Shown: positions 57,201-64,000 of the stretch, piece by piece
Layout of the letters: the number at the start of each line of letters is the position of its first letter
How positions within the stretch are numbered: position 1 is the first letter of the stretch
Assembly: GCA_963691655.1 (NCBI GenBank)
Contig: OY829330.1
Span: 16,588,815 to 16,652,814 of the forward strand
Source: Toxonevra muliebris
Taxonomy: Eukaryota; Arthropoda; Insecta; Diptera; Pallopteridae
Length of the DNA stretch: 64,000 nucleotides
Reading direction: 5' to 3'
The notes under the pieces: model-generated
Seen by the model: only the letters and a program-made list of their open reading frames with translations
Databases searched by the model: none
What the model was told of the DNA's origin: nothing
Program-made: the position numbers and the translations under genes

Positions 57201-57856
57201 TGTTGATGATCAGACAGGGACGCTTCATCTGAGACTCTCCAATTCACAATAGAATCGGACAATATCCTGCTGGCTAGGGTGAGGTCCAGCACCTCTTCCC
57301 TGGCTGCAGTAATGAAAGTAGGCTTACATCCCCTATTTACAATATCTACACTATTAGATACTAAGTAATTTAGAAGACACTCACCTCGTTCGTTGATGTT
57401 GCTACTACCCCAGATGGTATGATGGGCATTAGCATCACAGCCAACAACAAATTGACGATTGGACTGCCGACAGTCACTAATTAAATCCTGGACCTCGATT
57501 GGTGGGATTTGTTGCAAGTCCCCAGCAAAGTATGCAGACGCCAGCACGACCTCCTGTACTCCGTTCGCAGTGGGGACCTCCACCAATATGGCTACGAGAT
57601 CTCTGGAAATGAAATTAGTAAGAGGGAGATAATTAAAACTTTTTTCAATTAGTATGGCCGCTCTTGGCACAACATCTCCACGAAAGTAAAGCAACTTACT
57701 ATGATTCGTATTGAGTCCGCGGACCTGGCCACAGCTTACCCAGGGCTCCTGTATTAGCGCAAGGGTGAATTTGTTTTCAGCGAAAAGCCTGCATACTGTG
57801 GCCGATGCCCCTATGGCATGGTGCAGGTTCGCCTGGAGTACCTTGATGGCACTCAT
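54248..57856 (-). CDS. LOA-like ORF2: endonuclease, reverse transcriptase, RNase H
   Basis: The 1202-aa protein does target-primed reverse transcription. Residues 1-226 form an APE-type endonuclease (N10, QEPW with E37, GCDANAHH, SDHQH). RT spans about 470-760: SYRPISLTSFLLK, AFLDIEGAFDN, GCPQGGVLSPLLW and catalytic YADD at 669-672 (55841-55852). RNase H spans about 930-1060: YTDGSKMDCGSG with D935, FQAEIYAIE, FSDSQAAL and WVPGHRDIAGNEAAD. A C-terminal CCHC-like block (CRLCMEDDETTLHILCECP) ends the protein. The start ATG overlaps the ORF1 stop as ATGA, implying reinitiation. Relatively GC-balanced codons contrast with its AT-rich surroundings. Confidence 0.92.
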   Translation of the reverse strand: MSAIKVLQANLHHAIGASATVCRLFAENKFTLALIQEPWVSCGQVRGLNTNHSKLLYFRGDVVPRAAILIEKSFNYLPLTNFISRDLVAILVEVPTANGVQEVVLASAYFAGDLQQIPPIEVQDLISDCRQSNRQFVVGCDANAHHTIWGSSNINERGECLLNYLVSNSVDIVNRGCKPTFITAAREEVLDLTLASRILSDSIVNWRVSDEASLSDHQHIVFDIPGRTELLANVINPRRTNWSLFQAIVGTKIDSIATSISSVDELEEVATQLNNVLISSYQDSNFVPTTKMVRKVPWWNNQLSDMRKHVRKLFNKSKRTKQWNEYRVALTEYNTEIRKSKRDCWRRHCESISSLPEAARLQRVFAKDSSNGVGLLKKHDGTFTANHRVTLETLLHVHFPGSSTEVTPSSPEVHDHRICFSNRTKSLSGVIFDRNKVKWAVASFKPYKSPGGDRIFSAMLQNCLETILDHLVKLFRASFNWGYIPSSWRNVVVVFIPKQGNRPLELPKSYRPISLTSFLLKTMEKLLDLHFRSKLASSIPLHRTQFAYIKGKSTEVALHCLVSKIEKTFRSKEIALCAFLDIEGAFDNTGFGSISKALECKGIDSQSIAWVDAMLRKREISSTLGKATVCTKAVKGCPQGGVLSPLLWSLVIDDLLTKLDESGFEAIGYADDLVIIVSGKYDSTITEVMKSALLLVSNWCAVEGLSINPNKAVLIPFTKRYKLDLGPISIQDTVIVYSDEVKYLGITLDKRLNWNTHLHTVLLKTTRAFWACKRLFGKTWGLTPKMIFWLYTMIVRPVIAYAALVWWPKVMQGSAITKLNKLQRLACVSITGAMRTCPTPAIEALIGLVPLHIFIKKTAANTALRLRISSSLLEGNYGHLSILDEIPNTPICTVSDYMVRDLCFGRKFNIILPSRSEWDGQCPDFGPFALNWYTDGSKMDCGSGAGVAGPNTRISIPLGIWPSVFQAEIYAIETCANLNLYKGLKGANIVIFSDSQAALLALSSWSFSSKLVKECFDSLQRLSTRNKVTLCWVPGHRDIAGNEAADELARQGSSTKHFGPDPFCGIGWASTKSIVEEWSKAKWLEYWNSIPGLRQAKALTIPLAQNQPISYSKPDLRLLVGYMSGHHGLRYHLSKIGLSNETECRLCMEDDETTLHILCECPALARLRGRIFDYSFLTADHMKSSSTKDVLTFIRSAERLLS

Positions 57857-59937
57857 CGTCTCTGCTGTTCTAGAGACCGTTGGACGAGCTTCCCAGCCAA
57901 AGCTCGTCGAGGCCCTCTGCCTCTAGCACCTCTTCCTCCTCTGCCATGGGCTGCAGCCCTGCCAAGGGAGTTGGGTGGCATTCCTCCCCGAGCGGAAGAA
58001 TGCGAATTGCGGGGCAGAACCGCCAGCGGAGTTCCACCTGGCAGTACTGCTGAAGTCGCAGAAGACAGTGTTTGCTGAGAGGCCCCACTACTAGTCGACC
58101 CTGCAGCACGACTGGTAGAAGGTCCTGCAGCAGCCATTGCTTCTACGTTCCCTTCGGTGATTGTTATGTCATAAGACACAGTAACTGCCCCTACGTGTGG
58201 CAATGAGAGCCGTGCCGCCCCTCCACTGGTAGGCTCAACAGCCCGACCAGCAGAAGACCCCACGGTGCTCATAGCCCTCACTGAAACAGAGGCAGCGGGT
58301 TTATTTTTCGACCTGGAAGCGGTCTCTGAGGCAGATGACTGATGCTGCGAGGGCCCTCTGGTTGTCAGCCCGGCGGCACGACTAGTAGAGGGCCTCTCAA
58401 CATCACTCTCCGCCACAAAACCGCTACCTGGCGCACCCGACGCCCCGACGATACTGGCCCAAGTAACAGGACCGGTCGCAATATCACCAGTGGACCTCAG
58501 CCGCCGAAGAGTCCTTAAATTAGTCTGCCCAGCGGCGCGACTTGTGGAAGGCTCTACAGCGTCTAGAGGCACTGTTGACATGTTGCCGGTCCTGCTACCG
58601 ACCAAATCGGCAGAAGCCGGGAGCATGTCCAACAACATCGCTTTTTCCCCGCTGTCTACCGTACTGGTAGAGGTAGTGTTAGAGGGGACCTGCTCCTCAG
58701 ATACAGGTCCAGCGTTTTTGGTAGCAGCGGCCACAGGTTTGAGCATCAATTTGATGAACCCAAATCTGTAGCAGACCCTGCCCTTGAGCTCCAGCAATTT
58801 AGTCATTGACGCATCATCAATAACCATAATTAGATGGAGAAGCGGACCTTGCGTGCGTCGTTCAACAACCTTCCACTGCTCAGTTGAGAAGGGGTTAAGT
58901 GCACCAAGTGTGCTCACTACCTTCTCACTTGTCAGCGACAGGCTGTGAGGAAAGTAACCCCGGATCAAATGAGTCCTGGGAAAGTTACCCTCCTCCACAA
59001 GGTTTATATCAAGGGCCGAATGGTCTTTGATTTTGTTGAAGTGCCTACGCACCCAGTCAGCCGAGGGCTGGTCGACGCACGTGAGAACTAACCACCCCGT
59101 TCTGGGCAGACAGTTCTCATATTGTGGCTTGAGCACGTCTTTGCCAGCTAGCTCGATTGACACGTCAATAATCGCCTCCTGCACAAGAGCCACTTGCTCA
59201 GCTGTAAGAGGACGATTATTCATGTCGCTCGAGACAAAGCCCAGTCTAACGCTACTCACCACTTGGCTGTAAGTGGCTTTCGCTGGTTCCGTGTGGAAGT
59301 TCTTGGGCTTTTTGGAGTCGGGGAGACTCTGTGATTGCTCCAACGAGCGCACACGCTTGATTTTTTTCGGCTTAGCCGGAAGGGAGAGAAGGGGATTCTT
59401 GGCTATTTCCAGAGACCTATCTCTGGAGAGACCACAGTCCATAGCCCAACGGAACCTCCTTTTCTCTGCAGAAGTAAGTTTGACAAAACCAGACTCCGCG
59501 TTTAGCGTCATCTGGTTAACTTCTGCGCCAATAGCTGTGAGCCCAGATTGCTCCGAGCACAAACTAAAATTGTCCGGCACTACCGTGCCACAGAGGGAGT
59601 CGATATCCGAGGAGTCTTCCTCGGATACGACCCCCTCCCTGGCGCCGATAAGTGTGGACGAAAGCACACCAGGGATAGGTGTTGGTGGCCTATCCGAGAC
59701 CCCAGTAGCCGGACCAACATCACTGCTAGTGGGGTTGGGAGCCAGAGGCCCAGAAGCCAAAGCGCCCGAAGGCATGTCTACCAAGCCGGTAGACATGGAA
59801 ATTGGGACAGCTGTATGCCCGTCAGCACTACAGACTGTCGATGCACTAGGTGCATCCTCCACATCCTTGTTTTTTTCCTTTCGGTTATATAACATATTTT
59901 TATTCCCACGAGTGGGCGGGAAAGGAAAATCACCCAT
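57853..59937 (-). CDS. LOA-like ORF1 (RNA-binding/chaperone-type protein)
   Basis: The 694-aa product lies directly 5' of ORF2 and is presumably the RNP protein. A central block at about 230-400 (LTAEQVALVQEAIIDV, GWLVLTCVDQPSADWVRRHF, HLIRGYFPHSL) resembles the RRM-like domain seen in ORF1 of LOA and related insect LINEs (DUF4780-type). I see no CCHC knuckles. The C-terminal third is low-complexity, with three PSTSRAAG repeats and an Arg/Gly-rich tail (GRGGRGARGRGPRR) that could bind RNA. The start is the ATG at 59937. The stop overlaps the ORF2 start by 4 nt. Confidence 0.85.
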   Translation of the reverse strand: MGDFPFPPTRGNKNMLYNRKEKNKDVEDAPSASTVCSADGHTAVPISMSTGLVDMPSGALASGPLAPNPTSSDVGPATGVSDRPPTPIPGVLSSTLIGAREGVVSEEDSSDIDSLCGTVVPDNFSLCSEQSGLTAIGAEVNQMTLNAESGFVKLTSAEKRRFRWAMDCGLSRDRSLEIAKNPLLSLPAKPKKIKRVRSLEQSQSLPDSKKPKNFHTEPAKATYSQVVSSVRLGFVSSDMNNRPLTAEQVALVQEAIIDVSIELAGKDVLKPQYENCLPRTGWLVLTCVDQPSADWVRRHFNKIKDHSALDINLVEEGNFPRTHLIRGYFPHSLSLTSEKVVSTLGALNPFSTEQWKVVERRTQGPLLHLIMVIDDASMTKLLELKGRVCYRFGFIKLMLKPVAAATKNAGPVSEEQVPSNTTSTSTVDSGEKAMLLDMLPASADLVGSRTGNMSTVPLDAVEPSTSRAAGQTNLRTLRRLRSTGDIATGPVTWASIVGASGAPGSGFVAESDVERPSTSRAAGLTTRGPSQHQSSASETASRSKNKPAASVSVRAMSTVGSSAGRAVEPTSGGAARLSLPHVGAVTVSYDITITEGNVEAMAAAGPSTSRAAGSTSSGASQQTLSSATSAVLPGGTPLAVLPRNSHSSARGGMPPNSLGRAAAHGRGGRGARGRGPRRALAGKLVQRSLEQQRR

Positions 59938-60105
59938 GACATAGCCCGCTGTATCATGGGAAGGCTGATTGAAACTGGAGGTCGCCTGGTATCCAGAGTT
60001 CGCAAATTAACGACTAAGCGCCCTCTTAGCCACGCATCCCTCGGCATATGCTGTTCCACCTTGGATTAGGGGTTTTGATTTAAGAGAGTGGACCATCTCT
60101 CCGCC

Positions 60106-60271
60106 CAACTATGTTAGCCGGTGCATGATAGAGACATGACCATATCATACACCGTTACCAGCCGCCACCCCGAGGAGGTCATAGTCGCACTACCATCAGT
60201 CCAAACAGTTACGGCACGTACACCAAGGTGTTACATGTTGTTCCCCCTGAATTGGCTGACGGCTGACGACC
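60106..60271 (-). ncRNA. Candidate HDV-like self-cleaving ribozyme at LOA 5' end
   Basis: On the minus strand the parts occur in HDV order. P1 is GGTCGTC (60271-60265) with GGCGGCT (60166-60160), including G1.U. There is a long J1/2 (60264-60188). P2 is CGACTAT (60187-60181) with ATAGTTG (60112-60106). P3 is ACC/GGT around loop L3 TCCTCGG (60176-60170), whose CC can pair with GG 60159-60158 as P1.1. P4 is a 12-bp helix (60154-60143 with 60130-60119, one G.U). J4/2 is GCTAAC with the candidate catalytic C at 60117. Predicted cleavage before 60271 is exactly the boundary with the target duplication. Confidence 0.75.
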
Positions 60272-60623
60272 AACTGTAATGTTTTGGGGAACATTTTCGT
60301 ACTTTGTAGCGATACAAATTTTCTTCATCACAACAAAAATGAACTCCGAAACTTACAAAGAGTTATTCGAAAATGTGTTGGTGTCTTACTTTGGAAACGA
60401 GTCTGAGAGAGAGTTCATTTTACAGCAAGATAATAAATACATCCATGTATGTTTTAAGGCAATCGAGAGAGTGGTTTTCCCCATAAACATCAAGTTGTTG
60501 CAATGGCCTGCAGGTAATCCAGATTGTAACCCTATGGAGAAAGTTTGGGGCATACTTTCTTTCAAAGTATACTCACAGTATAACAGCGTGATCGAACTCA
60601 AAAACGCGTTTCGTCAATCTTGA
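60272..60623 (+). pseudogene. Tc3-like transposase, right part
   Basis: It resumes the frame cut at 54164 with VMFWGTFSY, followed by MNSETYKELFENVLV, LQQDNKYIHV (second catalytic Asp), INIKLLQWPAGNPDCNPMEKVWG (third acidic position in NPMEKVW) and ends at TGA 60621-60623. This half alone is open, but the left half carries a deletion and frameshift, so the transposase was already dead when the LINE inserted. Confidence 0.8.
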
Positions 60624-60731
60624 GGTGAAAATGGGTCAGAAACCCTATAAAGGCTAGTTGACTCTATGCCAAATCTAATTTTTCCGTCATTCAAAATAAA
60701 GGAGGCTACACAAAATAATAATAATTTTTTA

Positions 60732-61526
60732 CCACGTTTATATTAACTCGCTTTCAATGGTGTCTGTCTGTCTGTCAGTCTGTTCGGTACAAATTTTGCA
60801 ATCGATTTTAAACTAACTTCCCGATGAGCTAGAGACTTGAAATTTTAAATATAGTTCAGAACTGGAAGACAATGCAATATGAAGTATCTAAAATATATAT
60901 AAATATAGTAATATTTAAAATATTAGCATCGGAAGTTTTTCCATTTTTTCATAGATCAAAGCATTGAATTCATCGTTGTTAAAATCATTGCTTTAGCGGT
61001 AGTAAAATATACATATGTATATGTGTATACATACACAAATTCAAAGACAAATGAGAGAGAGAACAAAAACAAACAATAACGAACTTTTCTTTTCGTTTTG
61101 TTCCGCTTACAAAGAGTATAGATTGTAAAGAGATCGCAATTTGCTCTTGCTGTAATCGAAACAAAAAATCGTAGAAACAAAAATGTATGAATGGATGAGT
61201 TTGACGTGTTTGATGAAATAAGTATTTAACATTTCTTTTAGCAAATAACTTTCAACATTTACAGTATTTATATATTCTTTATATACAAATATGTAAACGT
61301 TTTGTTTTGATTGTATGAATTTTATATAAGAACTTTTAAATCTTTTTCTACTGATTTCATGAAATCAAAATGCGAAGAAATATTATCACTATTTTCAACA
61401 TTGTACCTAAATATATGTATGCAAATAAGTATATTTAGCTAAAATGTTAGAATTTTTCATATTTTATATTTTAATATATAAATAAATTATTCTTCTTGTA
61501 CATTTTTACATCCATAACAACAAATC
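60732..61526 (+). mobile_element. TA-flanked repeat, copy B (no hAT insertion)
   Basis: It is homologous to 36290-37975 once the hAT element there is removed, starting CCACGTTTATATT after TA (60730-60731). It keeps the single ATACATAC site at 61027-61034. Similarity stops near 61526. Its expected right end is instead found inverted at 61989-62134. Confidence 0.7.
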
Positions 61527-61988
61527 TCCTTCTTACTATGTATTTGGCAAATGCCTTTATTTCATTTCTGTTTCAAAATGTAGAATCACAACGAGGTGCA
61601 ATGTAAAAACAGTATTTATTGAGTACCTATTTATGTGAAAAGATATAATTTGAATTCTGTTATATTTAATGAATAGGGCTATTCGAAACCTGGGGAAAAT
61701 GATCTTTTACGAGTCCAATAATTAATTGTGACATTGCTTAGACAATTGGTTTTGATTCAATGTGTCAACAATTTCAAATTCCAATTGAGTTCAAGTGACT
61801 TCAAAACCTCAATTGACTTCAAGTCACTCCAATTTAGTGCAAATTGTCGGTTATTAAACATGGCTTCAATTAAATTGAATGCATTCTTTTACAGCTCTGG
61901 TCTTTACTTAAAATCGATTGCAAAATTTCACACACACAAGACTAAAAAGTAAAAAATAAAAATTTAAATAAAAAATATTTTTAATATA

Positions 61989-62134
61989 CCACGTTTTTAA
62001 AATGGACTAAAAAGTATAAAATAATTTCTCACATATAGATTCCTTATCCCATACAGATTGTCTTGAAAATTTGTAACTGTGAATTTTAGTAGGACGAAAA
62101 TACTTGTATGATTTAAAACGAAAAACGTGGGACG
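61989..62134 (-). repeat. Inverted terminal segment of the TA-flanked repeat
   Basis: CCACGTTTTTAAAATGGAC to ...AACGTGGGACG is the reverse complement of 37976-38146 (the right end of copy A). Either copy B's end has been inverted, or this is a separate truncated minus-strand copy. 61527-61988 between them shows nothing recognisable. Confidence 0.65.
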
Positions 62135-63325
62135 CATATGGATAGAGATAAAACTGCTAGCCATTTCGGTGAACTATTCATCCATCAATTTCCTATTGCA
62201 TGCGAACCACGTTTGTTGCTCACTTTTTGTAGAAAAGAAAAAACATGAAATAATTTTAAGTTAATTCTTGTATAAATTTAAGTTAAAAATGAATAAATAC
62301 ATGGTGCTACGTTTTTTAAACCAACCAGCATTCTTTTGTTTTACAAGTTTTTGCAAAAAGAAATGTGCGTATAACCGAATGTCTACCACTGTTTATAGTT
62401 CTTCATATGCATGAAATAAAGCTGTACCATAGCTAAAACCGGGACAGTTATATCAAAAATTATGAATTCCCAATTTTATCAAGTTTAAAAATCAAATAAC
62501 ACAGTGCAACAACAAAAATGGGAATGGGATGAAACCAAAAACAAATTAAAGCTGACGTCTTTCATAACAAACTTTCCAAGGGATTTTTCTAGTTTAGTGC
62601 GTAATTTTTTTATATTCACAGTTAAAGCGCTGTCTAATGAGAAAGAATTAGTAAAAATTTTATGAAATAATGATTATTTCTTGTGATTATTCTGTTTTTG
62701 GGGTCGAGGAATTCATTTTTGATGTTTTTTTTTGCATAGGACCTACGGTAGAGGGCGCTGTCATACAACTTTTTCTATTTTTTATGTATTTTCATAGGAA
62801 AAGTGATATTTTTATTGTTTTTGAAGCTCAGAAATTTATTTTTGATGTCTGTTTTATATATATATAAAAAATATTAAATATATATTTAATGATATTACAA
62901 AGCAATTTTGTTATTTTCAATACATTACTACTGCGAGAATAGCATTTTTATGAGAAAAAAATTTTATGTGTAAAAAATAAAAAAACGGTGCGCACTCGTT
63001 TAACAGCAAAGAATGATGAATTCTTTTATTTCTTTTTTTACAGCAGTAATTCAGTAGTGGTACAAATTTCTAATTCAGGCTTAAAACATAGAAAAAGTAC
63101 ATAATTTAAAAAAGGCATAATAATTATTTCAGAAGCTAAAAATGCTATAGATAACTTTACATAATTATGTTCGATGATTAAATATCTCTTTTTTAAGTCG
63201 TATGTGTTACACTTACAGCTACTCACACTCAAAGTGGGACACGGGGTATAAATGCTGTACTATTGGGTTGAGCTTCAAAAATAAAAATCATAGTTCATAT
63301 TAAAAATATTTAAAAAAAAAAAATT
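62135..63325. other. AT-rich stretch, no supported feature
   Basis: Frames at 62670-62867 and 63038-63232 are hydrophobic or low-complexity without motifs. No RNA gene or element border is recognised. Confidence 0.5.
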
Positions 63326-63421
63326 TGACCCGTGGTTCAATCCCATGTGGAGCCACCAAAAAAAAAATTTTTTTAAATCAATTAAATTTTTTTTTTTTAA
63401 TTTTGTTGGCTCCACATGAAA
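63326..63421 (+). repeat. tRNA-like B-box segment inside an A/T-rich hairpin
   Basis: GTGGTTCAATCCCATGTGG followed by AGCCACCA looks like a tRNA 3' half with B box and CCA. CATGTGGAGCCACC (63341) is repeated in inverted form as GGCTCCACATG ending near 63419, enclosing A- and T-runs. No A box is seen, so this is a tRNA/SINE relic, not a tRNA gene. Confidence 0.45.
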
Positions 63422-63572
63422 GTCTAATACAACAACAAGCGATTCCATTATTTACTTATGTAGTGTGAGTGACTCGATCCTAATGCAAATAATTTGGTTT
63501 CTGCATTATTCATAGGTTATTCCGATGTTCTAGAACCCCCTATAATTTTTTACAAAGAATATTCTCTCTAAA

Positions 63573-64000
63573 GTGGGGTACCTTTGACACCGGGGCAGAT
63601 TTGACTTTGCCATTTTCAGTATGACCATGCCCTAAAAGCCAAAAAGTTGAAATGCAGAAAAATGCTTAATTTGATTTAAAGAAACGTTATGAACTTTGAA
63701 GATTCTACTTTAACTCTTTTTTTTTAAATAAGAAACAAATCATTAAGAGCTTTTGGGGTACATTTGACTTTTCCCAATGGGGCACATTTGACATATATCA
63801 ATTGTTCCCTATAATGCAGATTTACGTATTTAGAATACAATTATTATATTTTCTGTTTATACATTTTTTAAGATATAGTACGTGGGCTAAAAAGACAAAT
63901 CGATGCAAAAGTGAAGAGAGCTATTTCAGATATTGGAAATAAGCATAAAACGGTGGCATCAGCCTACGAAAAATATGAGGTAAATAAGACAACATTTAAA
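63573..64000 (+). mobile_element. 5' end of a pogo-like element, cut by the window edge
   Basis: After TA, AAGTGGGGTACCTTTGACA begins a run of four related GGGGTACATTTGAC-type motifs (to ~63792), a terminal-repeat style common in pogo/Tigger-like elements. A Psq-type helix-turn-helix ORF follows (next entry). The 3' end lies outside the window. Confidence 0.5.
63872..64000 (+). CDS. Partial Psq-type helix-turn-helix protein (pogo-like transposase N-terminus)
   Basis: The frame is open from 63872 to the window end (43 codons): GLKRQIDAKVKRAISDIG, KTVASAYEKYEVNKTTFK. The helix spacing (A-x-x-Y-x-V-x-x-T-T-F/L-K) matches the Psq HTH at the start of pogo-like transposases. No ATG precedes it. 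A plausible 3' splice site (TTTTTTAAGATATAG, ending 63878) suggests this is the second exon. Confidence 0.5.

Larger units (their letters stand above)
54165..60271 (-). mobile_element. Complete LOA-like LINE, both ORFs intact
   Basis: The element is 6.1 kb on the minus strand, flanked by a perfect 12-bp duplication, AACTGTAATGTT (54153-54164 and 60272-60283). It has a 5' UTR of ~335 bp with an HDV-like ribozyme, ORF1 (694 aa), ORF2 (1202 aa), a ~65-bp 3' UTR and a (TAA)7 tail (54165-54185). The presence of RNase H after the RT, the TAA tail and the ORF1 type point to the LOA clade. No inactivating mutation is visible, so it is probably recent and possibly active. Confidence 0.88.

Noticed and set aside
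59273..59944. 223-aa plus-strand ORF
   Set aside because: Antisense shadow of LOA ORF1 with no motif.
63326..63365. tRNA gene ending in CCA
   Set aside because: Only a 3' half; it lies within a longer inverted repeat and has no A box.

Overview
This 64-kb window is AT-rich eukaryotic DNA made almost entirely of transposable elements. It is most likely from an insect, and probably a higher fly. The evidence is the mix of families: Dong/R4-like and LOA-like non-LTR retrotransposons, irritans-type mariner, Tc1 and Tc3 elements, piggyBac-like TTAA elements, hAT, Helitron, copia and an errantivirus-type (gypsy-class) remnant. A eukaryotic-type exon with clean splice sites is also present. I see no bacterial operons, rRNA, intact tRNA or CRISPR. 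The species call is inference.

Left third (1-24.1 kb). A decayed minus-strand LINE (431-3470) retains gag zinc-knuckle, endonuclease and RT remnants. It is followed by a 150-bp-arm inverted repeat and a Tc1 pseudogene. Two copies of one poly(A)-tailed LINE (6733-7685 and 22585-24127) share a premature stop. Between them sit two Dong/R4-like retrotransposons head to tail in TAA microsatellites. Dong-A (8165-11958) has an intact 1184-aa ORF. Dong-B (11973-16187) has an early stop and one frameshift, but its 5' end folds on paper into an HDV-like ribozyme whose predicted cleavage site is the TAA/element junction, and the ribozyme is followed at once by three 87-bp tandem repeats.

Middle (24-49 kb). 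This part holds short TTAA and TA elements, a Helitron carrying a nested MITE, deleted mariners, a hAT insertion whose empty site survives in a second repeat copy 24 kb away, a broken copia element and errantivirus-like env/integrase/RT pieces.

Right third (49-64 kb). One exon (49193-49502) of an apparent host gene encodes a cysteine-rich, probably secreted protein. Its downstream intron holds a four-level nest: intron, then a Tc1-like element, then a piggyBac-like element, then an irritans mariner. Further right, a structurally complete, apparently intact LOA-like LINE (54165-60271, minus strand) splits a Tc3-like transposase gene with a 12-bp target duplication. It has two long ORFs overlapping by ATGA. 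Its 5' end also fits the full HDV-like ribozyme plan (P1, P2, P3, P1.1, P4 and a CUAA J4/2). A TA-flanked repeat and the 5' end of a pogo-like element close the window.

The most notable theme is RNA processing of LINEs. Two unrelated non-LTR elements here appear to begin with self-cleaving ribozymes placed exactly at their insertion junctions.
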